Part shown: in pieces, positions 47,727-59,690 of the stretch | How positions within the stretch are numbered: the stretch's first letter is position 1 | Layout of the letters: each line of letters starts with the position of its first letter | Position numbers and translations under genes: made by a program | DNA from: Penium margaritaceum | Lineage: Eukaryota > Streptophyta > Zygnematophyceae > Desmidiales > Peniaceae | Direction: 5' to 3' | Assembly: GCA_023375785.1 (NCBI GenBank) | Contig: SZWC01000086.1 | Coordinates: 184,908-248,907, forward strand | DNA length: 64,000 bases | The notes under the pieces: model-generated | Told to the model about the DNA's origin: nothing | The model's database searches: none | The model's input: only the letters and a program-made list of their open reading frames with translations

Positions 47727-50700
47727 GTTTCTGACCACTGTGTTTCTGACCACTGTGTTTATGACCAGTGTGTTTCTGACCACTGTGTTTCTGACCACTG
47801 TGTTTCTGACTAGTGTGTTTCTGACCAATGTGTTTCTGACCACTGTGTTTATAACCAATGTGTTTTTGAACACTGTGTTTCTGACCAGTGTGTTTCTGAC
47901 CGGTGTGTTTCTGACCAGTGTGTTTTAGACAAGTGTGTTTCTGACCACTGTGTTTATAACCCATGTGTTTCTGACCAGTGTGTTTCTGACTAGTTTGTTT
48001 CTGACCACTGTATTTCTGACAAGTGTGTTTCTGAACAGTGTGTTTATGACCACTGTTATTCTGACCAGTGTAATGTGGACTACTGTGTTTCTTACCACTG
48101 TGTTTCTGACCAGTTAGTTTCTGACCACTGTGTTCCTTACCACTGTGCTTCTGACCAGTGTGTTTCTGACCACTGTATTTCTGACCACTGTGTTTCTGAC
48201 CACTGTGTTTCTGACCAGTGCGTTTCTGACCACTGTGTTTCTGATCACTGTGTTTCTGACAACTGTGTTTCTGACCACTGTGTTTCTGACCGGTGTGTTT
48301 CGGACCGCTGTGTTTCTGACCACTGTGTTTCTGACCAGTGAGTTTACGACCACTGTGTTTCTGACCAGTGTGTTTATGACCATTGTGTTTCTGACCAGTA
48401 TGTTTCTGACCACTGTGTCTCTGACCACTGTGTTTCCGACCACAGCGTTTCCAACCAGTTTGTTTCTGACCAGTGTGTTTCTGTCCACTGTGTTTCTGAC
48501 CACTGTTTTTCTGACCATTGTTTTTCTGACCACTGTGTTTCTGACCAGTGTGTTTCTGACCAGTGTATTTCTGACCACTGTGCTTCTGGCCACAGTGTTT
48601 CTGACCACCGAGTTTCTGACCACTGTGTTTCTGACCACTGTGTTTCTGACCACTGTGTTTCTGACCAGTGTGTCTTTGACCATTGTGCTTTTTACCTCTG
48701 TGTTTCTGACCAGTGTGTTTCTGACCAGGGTGTTTATGTACAGTGTGTTTCTGTCTACTGTGGTTCTGACCAGTGTGTTTCTGACCGCTGTATTTCTGAC
48801 CACTGTGTTTCTGAAAAGTGTGTTTATGACCACTCTTATTCTGACCAGTGTGGTCCTGACCACTGTGTTTCTGTCCAGTTTGTTTCTGACCACTGTGTTT
48901 CTTACCACTGTGTTCCTGACCAGTGTGTTTCTGACCACTGTATTCTGACCACTAGGTTCCTGACCAGCGTGTTTCTGACCAGTGCGTTTTTACCACTGTG
49001 TTTCCGACCACTGTGTTTCTGACCGCTGTGTTTCTGACCACAGTGTTTCTGACCAGTGTCTTTCTGACCACTGTGTGTCTGATCAGTGTGTTTGTGACCA
49101 GTGTGTTTCTGACCAGTGTGTTTGTGACCACTGTGTTTCTGACCAGTGTGTTTCTGACCACTGTGTTTCTGACCAGTGTGTTTCTGACCACTGTGTTTTT
49201 GACCACTTTGTTTCTGACCACTGTGTTTATGACCACTGTGTTTCTGACCACTGTGATTCTGACTAGTGTGTTTCTAACCACTGTGTTTCTGACCAGTGCG
49301 TTTCTGGCCGCCGTGTTTCTGACCAGTGTGTTTCTGACCACAGTGCTCCTGACCTTTGTGTTTCTGACCAGTGTGATCTTGACCAGTGTGTTTTGACCAC
49401 TGTGTATATGACCACTGTGTTTCTGACCAGTGTTTTTCTGACCAGTGTTTTTCTGACCAGTGTGTTTCAGACCAGTGTGTTTCTGATCACTGTGTTTCTG
49501 ACCCTGTGTTTCTGACCCCTGTTATTCTAACCAGTGTGTTTCTGACCACTGTATTTATGACCACTGTGTTTCTGACCACTTTGTTTATGACCACTGTGTT
49601 TCTTACCACAGTGGTCCCGACCAGTGTGTTTATGACCACTTGATTTTGACCACTATGTTTCTGACCAGCGTGTTTCTGACCAGTGTGTTTCTGACCACTG
49701 TCTTTCTGACCACTGTGTTCCTTACCACTGTGTTTCTGACCAGTGTATGTCTGACCACTGTGTTTCTGACCACCGTGTTTATGGCAAGTGTGCTTATGAC
49801 CAATGTGTTTCTGACCAGTGTGTTTCTGACCATTGTGTTTCTGACCAGTGTGTTTCTGACAACTGTGTCTCTAACCACTGTGTTTCAGACCACTGTGTTT
49901 CTGACCAGTTTTTTTCTGACAAGTGTGTTTCTGACCACTGTGTTTCTGACCACCGTATTTCTGACCTCTGTGTTCCTGACCACTGTGTTTCCGACCATTG
50001 TGTTTCTGACCACTGTGTTTCCGTCCACTGTGTTTCTGACCACTGTGCTCCTGACCACTGTCTTTCTGACCACCGTGTTTCTGACCACTGTGTTTCTGAC
50101 CACTGTGTTTCTAACCACCGTGTTTCGGACCAGTGCGTTTCTGACCACTGTGTTTCTGACCAGTGTGTTTCTGAGCAGTGTGTTTCTGACCACTGTGTTC
50201 GCACCACTCCACAACCTGTTCGCACCACTTCGCAACCAGTTCACACCACTCCGCAACCAGTTTGGACCACTCCGCAACCATTTTCCACCACTCCTCCACC
50301 AGTTCGAACAACTCCGCAACCAGTTGACCACTTTGCAACCAGTTCACACCTGTCCGCAACCAGCTCGCACCACTCCGCAACCAGTTCGCACCACTCCGCA
50401 ACCAGGTGAGACCACTCCACAACCGATTCGCAACACTTCGCAACCAGTTGCCACCACGCCCCAACCAGTTAGCACCACTCCGCACCCAGTTCGCACCACT
50501 CCGCAACCAGTCCGCAACAGTCTGCAACCAGTTCGCACCACCCCACAACCAATTCACACCACTCTGCAGCCAGTTCGCATCACCCCACAACCCATTCGTA
50601 CCACTTGGAATCCGGTACGCACCACTCTGCAACCAGTTCGCACTAATCCGCAACCAGTTTGCACCACTCCGCAACCAGTTCACACCAATCCGCAAGCAGT

Positions 50701-51300
50701 TTGCACCACTATGCAGCTTCTATGCACCACTTTGCAACCAGTTCGCACCATTCCGCAACCGGTTCCCACCATTCCGCAACCAGATCGCACCACCCCGCAA
50801 CCAGTTCGCACCACTCCACAACCACTTCGCACCATTTGTCAACCAGTTTGCACCATTCAGCAGCCAGTTCGCACCACTCCGCAACCAGTTCGCACCACTC
50901 CACAACCAGTGTGCACCACTTGGCAACCAGTTCGCACCACGCAGCAACAGGTTCACACCACTCTGCAGCCCATTTGCACCACTCCGCAGCCAGTTCCCAC
51001 CACTCCGCATCCAGTTCGCACCACTCCGCAGCCAGTTCACACCAGTCCGCACCCAGTTCGAACCACTCTGCAACCAGTTCGCACCACTCCACAACCAGTT
51101 CGCAACACTCCGCAACCAGTTCGCACCACTCCGCAACCAGTTAGCACCACTCCACAACCAGTTGGCAACACTCCGCAACCAGTTCGCACGAGTCCGCAAC
51201 CAGTTCGCACCACGCCGCAACCTGTTCGCACCACTCGGCAACCAGTTCACACCACTCCGCAACTAGTTCGTACCACTCAGCAACCAGTTCGCACCACTCT

Positions 51301-52023
51301 GTAACCAGTTCGCACCACTCCGCGACCAGTTCGCAGCACTCCGCGATCAATTCGCACCAGCCAGCAACCAGTTCGCACCACCCCGCAACCACTTTGCACC
51401 AGTCCGCAACCAGATCACACCACTCCTTAACCAGTTCACACCACTCTGCAACCCATTTGAACCACTCTGCAGCCAGTTCACACCAGTCCGCACCCAGTTC
51501 GAACCACTCTGCAACCAGTTCGCACCATTCTGCAACCAGTTCGCAGCAATCCGCAACCAGTTCGCACCACGCCGCAACCTGTTCGCACCACTCGGCAACC
51601 AGTTCACACCACTCCGCAACTAGTTCGTACCACTCAGCAACCAGTTCGCACCACTCTGTAACCAGTTCGCACCACTCCGCGACCAGTTCGCAGCACTCCG
51701 CGATCAATTCGCACCAGCCAGCAACCAGTTCGCACCACCCCGCAACCACTTTGCACCAGTCCGCAACCAGATCACACCACTCCTTAACCAGTTCACACCA
51801 CTCTGCAACCCATTTGAACCACTCTGCAGCCAGTTCACACCAGTCCGCACCCAGTTCGAACCACTCTGCAACCAGTTCGCACCATTCTGCAACCAGTTCG
51901 CAGCAATCCGCAACCAGTTCGCACCACGCCGCAACCTGTTCGCACCACTCGGCAACCAGTTCACACCACTCCGCAACTAGTTCGTACCACTCAGCAACCA
52001 GTTCGCACCACTCTGTAACCAGT
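51301..52023. repeat. 357-bp tandem duplication in right array
   Basis: A 17-unit string marked by GCGATCAATTCGCACCAGCC is present twice, 357 bp apart, with no visible differences. A third copy begins at 52015 but diverges within about 40 bp. Upstream similarity suggests the string was assembled from the segment before 51301. Confidence 0.85.
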
Positions 52024-54030
52024 TCGCACCACTCCGCGACCAGTTCGCACCACTCCGCAACTAGTTCGCACCACTCCGCAACCAGTTTGCACCACTCCGC
52101 AACCAGTTCGCACCACATGTGCAACCAGTTCGCACCACTCCGCAACCAGTACGAACCACTCCACAACCAGTTCACACCATTCTTCAACCAGTTCGCACCA
52201 CTCCGCAACCTGTTCGCACCACTCCGCAACCAGTTCGCACCACTCCGCAACCAGTTCCCACCACTCCGCAACCAGTTTGCACCTCTCCGCAACCAGTTCG
52301 AACCACTCTGCAACCAGTTTGCACCACTCCGCAACCAGTTTGCACAACTCTGCAACCGGTTTGTACCACTCCACAACATGTTTGTACCACTCCGCAACCA
52401 GTATGTACCACTCCGCACACAGTTTGCACCACTCCGCAGCCAGTTCACGCTTCTCCGCAACCAGCACGCACCAGTCTGCAACCAGGTCGCACCACTCCGC
52501 AACCAGTTCAGACCTCTCCACAACCGATTCGCAACACTCCGCAACCAGTTTGCACCACTCCCCAACCAGTTAGCACTTCTCCGCAACCAGTTCGTACCAC
52601 TCCGCAACCAGTTTGCAACAGTCTGAACCAGATCGCACCACTCCACAACCAGTTTGCACCACTCCGCAGCCAGTTCACACCACTCCACAATCCGTTCGTA
52701 CCACTCCAAGTCCGGTTGGCACCACTGTGCAACCAGTTCGCACCACTCCGCAACCAGTTCGCACCACTCTGCAACAAGTTCGCACCACTCCACAACCAGT
52801 TCGCACCATTTTGCAACCAATTTGCGCCATTCGACACAAGTTCACACCACTCAGCAACCAGTTCGCACCATTCCACAACCTGTGTGCAACACTCCGCAAG
52901 CAGTTCGCACCACTCCGCAACCCAGTTCACACCACTCTGCAACCCATTTGAACCACTCTGCAGCCAGTTCACACCAGTCCGCAACCTGTTCCAACCACTC
53001 CGCAAGAAGTCGGCACCACTCCACAACCAGTTTGCACCACTTTGCAACCAGTTCGCATCAATCCGCAACCAGTTCGCACCACTCCGCAACCAGTTTGCAC
53101 CACTCGACACCCAGTTTGCACCACTCCGCAACCAGTTCGTACCACTCCGCAACCAGTTCGCACCACTCCACAACCAGTTCGCACCAGTCCGCAACCAGTT
53201 TGCACCACTCCACAACCAGTTCGCACCACTCCGCAACCAGTTCGCACCACTCCACAACCCATTCGCACTACTCCCCAACCAGTTTGCACCAATCTACAAC
53301 CAGTTCGCACCACGCTGCAACCAGTTTGCACCACTACGCAACCAGTTCGCACCAATCCACAACCAGTCCACACGACTCCGCAACCAGTTTGCACCACTCT
53401 GCAGCCCGTTTGCACCACTCCGCAAGCAGTTCGCACCACTCCGCAACCAGTTTATACCACTCCTCAACCAGCTCGCACCACTCCGCAGCCGGTTCGCACC
53501 ACTCCGCAGCCAGTTTGCACCTCTCTGAACGCAGTTCACACCACTCCCCAACCAGTTTGCACCACTCTGCAACGAGTTCGCACCACTCCGCAGCCAGTTT
53601 GTACCATTCCACAACCAGTTCACACCACTCTTCAATCACTTCGTACCACCCCGCAACGAGTTCACACCCCTTCGCAACCTGTTCGCACCACTCCGCAGTC
53701 CGTTCGCACCACTCCGCAACCAGTTTGCACCACTCCGTGATCAGTTGGTACCACTCCGCGACCAGTTTGCAACACTCCGCGACCAGTTCACACCACTCAG
53801 CGACCAGTTCGCACCACCCCTCAACCAGTTCCCACCACTCCTCAACCATTTCGCACCACTCCGCAACTAGTTCGAACCACTCAGCAACCAGTTTGCACCA
53901 CTCCGCAACCAGTTCGCACCACTCCGCAACCAGTTCACACCACTTCGCAGCTAGTTCGCACCACTCCGCAACCAGTTCGTAGCACTCCGCAACCAGTTCG
54001 CACCACTCCGCACCCAGTTCGCACCACGTC

Positions 54031-54810
54031 TGCAACCAGTTCGCACCACTCCGCAACCTGTTCGCACCACTCCGCAACCAGTTCGCACGACTCAACAACC
54101 AGTTCGCACCACTCCGCAACCAGTCGCACCACTCCGCAACCAGTTAGCACCACTCCGCAACCAGTTTGCACCACTCGACACGCAGTTCGCACCACTCCAC
54201 AACCAGTTCGCACCTCTCCGCAACCAGTTCGCACCACTCCGCAACCTGTTCGCACCACTCCGCAACCAGTTCGCACGACTCAACAACCAGTTCGCACCAC
54301 TCCGCAACCAGTCGCACCACTCCGCAACCAGTTAGCACCACTCCGCAACCAGTTTGCACCACTCGACACGCAGTTCGCACCACTCCACAACCAGTTCGCA
54401 CCTCTCCGCAACCAGTTCGCACCACTCCGCAACCTGTTCGCACCACTCCGCAACCAGTTCGCACGACTCAACAACCAGTTCGCACCACTCCGCAACCAGT
54501 CGCACCACTCCGCAACCAGTTAGCACCACTCCGCAACCAGTTTGCACCACTCGACACGCAGTTCGCACCACTCCACAACCAGTTCGCACCTCTCCGCAAC
54601 CAGTTCGCACCACTCCGCAACCTGTTCGCACCACTCCGCAACCAGTTCGCACGACTCAACAACCAGTTCGCACCACTCCGCAACCAGTCGCACCACTCCG
54701 CAACCAGTTAGCACCACTCCGCAACCAGTTTGCACCACTCGACACGCAGTTCGCACCACTCCACAACCAGTTCGCACCTCTCCGCAACCAGTTCGCACCA
54801 CTCCGCAACC
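54031..54810. repeat. Higher-order repeat, 188 bp x about 4
   Basis: A 188-bp block with marker GTTCGCACGACTCAAC at 54081, 54269, 54457 and 54645. One unit in each block is a base short (9 x 21 minus 1). The reading frame therefore rotates with every copy, which argues directly against coding use of this array. Confidence 0.92.
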
Positions 54811-55157
54811 AGTTTGCACCACTCGACACGCAGTTCGCACCACTCCACAACCAGTTCGTACCACTCCGCAACCAGTTCGCACCACTCGACAACCAGTTCG
54901 CACCACATTGCAACCAGTTTGCACCACTCCACAACCAGTTTTCAACACTTTGCAACCAGTTCGCACCACTCCGCAACCAGTTAGCACCACTCCGCAACCA
55001 GTTCGCACCACTTCGCAACCAGTTCACACCAGTCCGCAACCAGTTAGCACCACTCCACAACCAGTTCGCACCATTCCGCAACCAGTTCGCACCACTCCAC
55101 AACCCATTCGCAACACTCTGCAACCAGCTCGTACCACTCTACAACCAGTTTGCACCG

Positions 55158-55950
55158 CTTGCAGCGCTCACGGAACCGTTCCGCGACCGCCTTGTCCTTC
55201 TCCTCCTCCAAGAGTTCCTCCTGCACCTCTGGGGCAAGCGGTAGCCCCAGCGGCTTCTGAGGCATGCCCATTGCCGCACGCGGTGGTTGTCCAAAGAGTA
55301 GCATGTGGGTGAGAAGGAGGTTGCTCGGCTGGGTGTCGTGTTGATGAAGTGAGCCATTTTCCTTGGCTTCTCATTCCAGCTGCTGCCCTTCTAGTATGTC
55401 GTACACCCGCTCCACTTGCCCTTGTGAATCTGGCTGGTACCGCCCGGAGTGCACGTGGCGGACCCCCCACTCCTCCAGTTCCTCTTTGAAGGCCCCCACG
55501 AACTCCGTGCTGTTGTCGCTGTGCACCACATTGCAGCCACCAAAGCGGTAGAAGATTTCCTCGCGGATGAACCTTGTCGCGGTGGCTGAACTCTTGTTGG
55601 TTACAGCGCGGACCCAGAGATACTTCGTGAAGTGGTCCACCGCTGCAATCTAGTACCGGTTCCCTTGGTCGCGGTGTGCACGGGGGCAGTGGAAGTCGAT
55701 GATAATCTTTTCCAACAGCTCGCCGATAGGGGAGGGTTGGAACAGCGGCTGGTCTCGCGGCGTAGTTTTCCGCGCTCGTTCGTAGGGGGCGCAGTGTTGT
55801 ACCACATCTTTGATGATAGCCGCCATGTTTGGCATGTGGATGATGGGCGTCAGGCGATCTTTCAGTGCCTGCACGCCAGTGTGATGGTGGCGGTGGTAAG
55901 CCTCTACAACTGCCTTCTGCAACGTTGGCGGGGGCACCCACAAGACACGC
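55158..55950 (-). pseudogene. Integrase region (copy 2a)
   Basis: Minus-strand gypsy-type integrase sequence: the WVPPPTLQKAVVEAYHRHHH start of the zinc-binding domain, IIIDFH of the core, DHFTKYLWVRAV, HSDNSTEF and QGQVERVYD. It is closely similar to 10314-11250 on the plus strand. The array begins where copy 1 continues with the integrase C-terminal helix. Confidence 0.8.
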
Positions 55951-55959
55951 GCAGTTATC

Positions 55960-57065
55960 CTCCAGAGACGACCGTCCTCCCAGACTTATTGCTCACAGAG
56001 GCGAGCTAGGTCATCCTTTTTCCTACGGTCAAATTCCACCCCCAGCAGTACTTCCAGGTCCGCGTACACCTTCTGCGCCTCCGCCTTCTGCTGTTCCTTG
56101 CTGGTGGCGCGGAGAAGGATGTGGGCGGTCTGCTAGATTCGGCAGTCTTGTGTTTCCATGGGCCCGTTCCTCCCCGCTTTCTCTGTCACTGCTTCCCCCC
56201 GCTTCCGCTTCGTCTCTGGCCCTCTTGCCGGCAATCCGCATGCTCGCCTCCCATCCTGCTCCGCTTTCATCACCTCGAATTTCTTGCGGTTCTCTTCATC
56301 ATAGACCGGTGGCTCTCTGTCCCAAAGGTCAGGTGCAGGGAAGAGCCGAAGGATTCCGACCGCTCGAAGCTCTGCTTCATCCCACTGCTCTCGCAGCCTG
56401 CTCTCAGCGGGGCCGCTCGGGCGTCTGCCGCGTCCACCAGCGCGGTGCAGCTCAATTACCTCCTCCTTCCTGTGTGGAACCGTTCCTGGAGCCCGCAGTA
56501 ATCCCTGGCTGCGTGTGAGGGGTTTTTCTTCTTCCGAGTCTCCCGGTGACTCACTGATTTCGGAAACCACCATCATCGCCTCTTTCTCCACGCGTCCCCT
56601 CCTTTACGGCGCCTTGCGTGCAGCTGCTGTCGCGGCCTCTCCAAAGACAGGCCGCAGTGGAGCCGGCATCATCTCCGCAGGCAAGTGTACTATGCGGAGT
56701 ACCGCCATCAGAATTTCCGCTGCCTGTGCGGCCTCCCGCTAGGCCTGCGCCAACTGTTCCGAGGTTACGCCAGGGTTGGGGCCTTCGTGTACCCGAGGTT
56801 GTTTCTCTTCCCGTAGCTCCGCGACCGCTTCCTCTTCCGCCTTCCTCTTTCCTTTCGGAGCAGGAGTTGTCTCCTCCGGGAAAGTCTGTGCCGGCTCCTC
56901 ACATCAACTGGTGTCTGCCGGCGCTGTTGTTCTGGTCCGGCTCAGCGTCGTTGCTGCTTTCCACACCACTGCTGCCGCTCGATCCTGAAGTTGTGCCTTC
57001 CGCCGTAGGGAGCCAGTGGATGGCTCCGAGCGGTAGCGCTTGACGCCAGCCTTGTACCTCTTCCC
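55960..57065 (-). pseudogene. Charged linker upstream of integrase (copy 2a)
   Basis: It contains ISESPGDSEEEKPLTRSQG and PVYDEENRKKFEVMK, as in copy 1 (9290-10310). The function is unknown. Conservation of these landmarks in two diverged copies suggests they once were under selection. Confidence 0.55.
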
Positions 57066-57690
57066 CATCTGCTCTCGTTTGGCTCCTGCCTGCCCCGCCA
57101 CGGTCCTATCTATTGTTGCTTCCTTTGCTGCGTCCGTGGCTGTACTACCTGCTCCCACTCTGGCCGCCTCCGCGGTTGCTTGTGTTTCTGCTGCTACCTG
57201 TGCCTCCGTGGCTACTGCCTTTGCTACCTTGTCTGTCACTATTGCTGTTGCCTTTGCTGCCGCTACTACTGCTGCCTCTGCCTCTGCTTTTGCCACTTCT
57301 GTTGCTGCTGCTGTTGCCTCCACTTTCGCTGCTTCTGCTGCTGCTGCTACTGCTTCTGCCACTGCTGCTGCCGCCGTTGCTGTTGCTTCCCCCATGATTT
57401 CCCTTATGAGTTCTTCTGCACTCTCCTTGTCTGTCTTAGCCACCGCGTCCCGTTCCTTAGCCAATCGGGCTTCCTTCTCTGCGGCTTTTGTAGCCACCCG
57501 CTCTGACTCGGCTGCCTCTTCCTCCCATTCCTTTCGTAGGCGTTCCTGCATCTGCTGCAACTGAGGGGAGAGCTGGGTGTATCCGTGAGCCTCCTCCACC
57601 TCCGCATCCCTCCTGCTCTTGTCCTCTCGGCATATTTCCGCTGCCTCCTTGGCCCAGTACTGTACTTCTTCTTGCTTGAGGTTCAATCCC
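57066..57690 (-). pseudogene. Ala/Glu-rich coiled-coil region (copy 2a)
   Basis: LQQMQERLRKEWEEEAAESE begins a Glu/Lys/Arg-rich helix, followed by a long Ala-rich run with regular Glu, Lys and Val. It is the counterpart of 8700-9290. On the plus strand the same DNA reads as Leu- or Cys-rich peptide, which is only a shadow. Confidence 0.6.
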
Positions 57691-58450
57691 TTTCCTCAAA
57701 CCACGGTCCAGTGTGTCTCCGCGACCGCTGCCGCCACCCTGGTGCGTATCACATTTTGGAGCGTCAGCGTCCAGCATTTTTCCATGGCTTCCATCCAGCA
57801 TCCCTCAGGTCCCAGGGTGTCCGCAAGCCGCGATCTTTCTTCTTGTGGGTATTGAACGCGCCATCTGGCATAGAGAAGGTTGAGAAAATATCCCCACCTC
57901 AATTCGTCTGCCACGGACCTTCTCCACGGTGCCTCTGCCGATCCAGGTGCCTGGTCATTCACATGGTACAGGATGAGGGCTTTGACCCTCTCTTGGAGCA
58001 GGTGCACGTACCATCTTTCTGGACTGCTCCGCTGGTCCTTCCGTACCCTGTTCCAACACACTCGAGCGGCTTCGAGTGATGGGTCCGCTCGTTCGGTGTT
58101 CAGTAGATCCGCGACGCCAGTCATGTCACTTGCCATCCCTGGTTTGATGTTCAGGCTATCCCACAATGCCAAAACAAGGCGCTATGCGCCTGCTGTCTCC
58201 AACAGGAGCACCTGCCTCTCGTGCACCCCGAGGGCCAGCACCCCCGTGGCTGCTCTCTTTAGTATTACCTGCCACGTCCTTCCGAACAGTGAATCCTCGA
58301 ATTGCGCGCGAATCACTTCCGGAATCTCTGTCAGCAGCTGGAGCATGACGTCGCTTACCACCTCCAACGGGAGGACTTCCTTGGGCTGCTCTCTGCTGTC
58401 TCCCGAGCTTTCGTCGAGGTACGTTCTCGCCCCCTCCATCATCGTTCATG
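57691..58450 (-). pseudogene. Conserved helical region (copy 2a)
   Basis: Landmarks LQLLTEIPEVIRAQFEDS, ADPSLEAARVCW, SSPERWYVHLLQER and LILYHVNDQAPGSAEA match copy 1 (7957-8700) closely. No known domain is recognised; it is probably structural. Confidence 0.5.
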
Positions 58451-58499
58451 TGCCCAGCAGGGGGCGTGCGAGTTGCCAAGTTGGACTGCCGTGGGAGGT

Positions 58500-59063
58500 C
58501 AGCGGCGAGTGAGAGAGCGCCGTCGTGGCAGGGGAGGGGACTGGGGTAACCAGGGTTGGAGCTTCATCTCGCGGACTTGGTATTGGGGTGGCGGTTGTTC
58601 TTGCCGCTGCCTACGTGGCTCCTACCGCTGGATCAATACGTCTGATGATCCGCGTCGGTGTGCTTTTGGCTGGGCCTTGTCGCGACGGGCCCGGTGATTT
58701 GGCCACACGTGGCGTGACCTGCGTTGGTATTCGTTCTGCGGAACTTGACCGCGGTGGGATTGTTGCTGCTGGTCTTGTGATTGGTGTCACGGTCGTCCTT
58801 GCGGCTGGGCTGGGCCGTGGTGAGGCCGCAGTCGCTGCTGGGGTGGCCGTCACTGGTGTTGGCGGGGTTCTCGTCACCGAGCCAGGTTGGGACGTGCCTG
58901 TTGCAGCCGCAAGTGGTGCTGGTGTCCTTGCAGGTGCGGTCCTTGTCGTGGGTCCCTGCCGCGGTCGGGCCGCTGTTCCCGTTGGTGGTGTTGCTGTCCG
59001 TACTGGGCGGTGCCCCGCGCCCGTGTCAAGAGCAGGGCGGCGTAGCGGCCGCCGAGAGGGTCC

Positions 59064-59129
<66 letters not shown>

Positions 59130-59185
59130 TGCGACGAAGGCGCAAACACCATGCCTTCATTGCGTGCCATGTCGAATGTTCCGCG
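58500..59185 (-). pseudogene. Pro/Ala-rich region with poly-C interruption (copy 2a)
   Basis: This is the counterpart of 7284-7960. Its minus-strand start MARNEGMVFAPSS is followed directly by a long glycine run encoded by the poly-G (minus-strand) tract, then Pro/Thr/Ala/Arg-rich sequence. Confidence 0.5.
59065..59128. repeat. 64-bp poly-C homopolymer
   Basis: An uninterrupted run of 64 C on the plus strand (G on the minus strand). The matching place in copy 1, near 7324, has only six G, so the tract grew within this copy or was misassembled. Confidence 0.95.
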
Positions 59186-59299
59186 GGCGAGAGCCGAGCT
59201 GCGCGTTATCCGTCGAGTGTGTCGGGCGCCGGTGAGAGCTGAATTGAAAGTGGAGGTGACCGCTCTTGGAGATGGCCGATGCGTGGGAAAGAGCGGGGT

Positions 59300-59690
59300 G
59301 AATGATCGAATGCCGTAACTGGAAATGAGACTGAGGATGCCGGCACCGATTAATATATCCGCTTGGCGCGGCGCGAGCCAGTCCTCCGCGAGCAGAATAT
59401 TGTACGTGCGGACATCGCAGACCTGGACGGTTTGTGCCACATGTACATTCGCCACCTGCATGGGGAGGCCCGCAATTTGTCCGAGCGGCGCGTCAATGTC
59501 TCCGGTGGAGATGGAGAAGCGGAGTCGAGTGGGTTGGATGAGGTGCTACATGTGGAGCGAGCGGACCATCCGCAGCGTAATCGTTGTATGAGTGGCGCCT
59601 GTGTCCACGATGGCCACGAACTTGCGGCCACATATCCACACATAACACCACGCCACGTGGACATCGGGGGGTGCGGGCAGTCCGGGGGTG
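59300..59690 (-). pseudogene. Aspartic protease segment (copy 2a)
   Basis: The minus strand shows YVWICGRKFVAIVDTGATHT with the catalytic DTG of retroelement proteases (about 59580-59640), then AGLPMQVANVHVAQ and VRTYNILLAEDWLAPRQAD. The second half equals the protease remnant of copy 1. It is a paralogue of the protease at 62110-62427. Confidence 0.7.

Larger units (their letters stand above)
21413..50197. repeat. 15-bp minisatellite array, main part
   Basis: About 1,900 copies of the same 15-bp unit as at 15680-19304, in the same orientation. Units ending CAC and CAG are mixed along the array. Occasional 14-nt units (TGTGTTCTGACCAG, as near 34361, 36989, 37816, 38386, 40570 and 41855) shift the reading phase. 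Long open readings exist in five frames, but substitutions hit all unit positions and stops appear irregularly. The array borders the hAT island on the left and the right 21-bp array at about 50198. Confidence 0.97.
50198..55157. repeat. Right 21-bp minisatellite array
   Basis: About 235 copies of the same 21-nt unit as in 1-6157, in the same orientation. It starts directly from the 15-bp array at GTGTTCGCACC without a spacer. It ends inside the integrase sequence of copy 2a. Average divergence between units looks similar to the non-homogenised parts of the left array. Confidence 0.97.

Noticed and set aside
57113-57506. Leu- and Cys-rich plus-strand readings at 57113-57397 and 57180-57506
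   Set aside because: They are shadows of the Ala/Glu-rich coiled coil on the minus strand (GCN codons read backwards).
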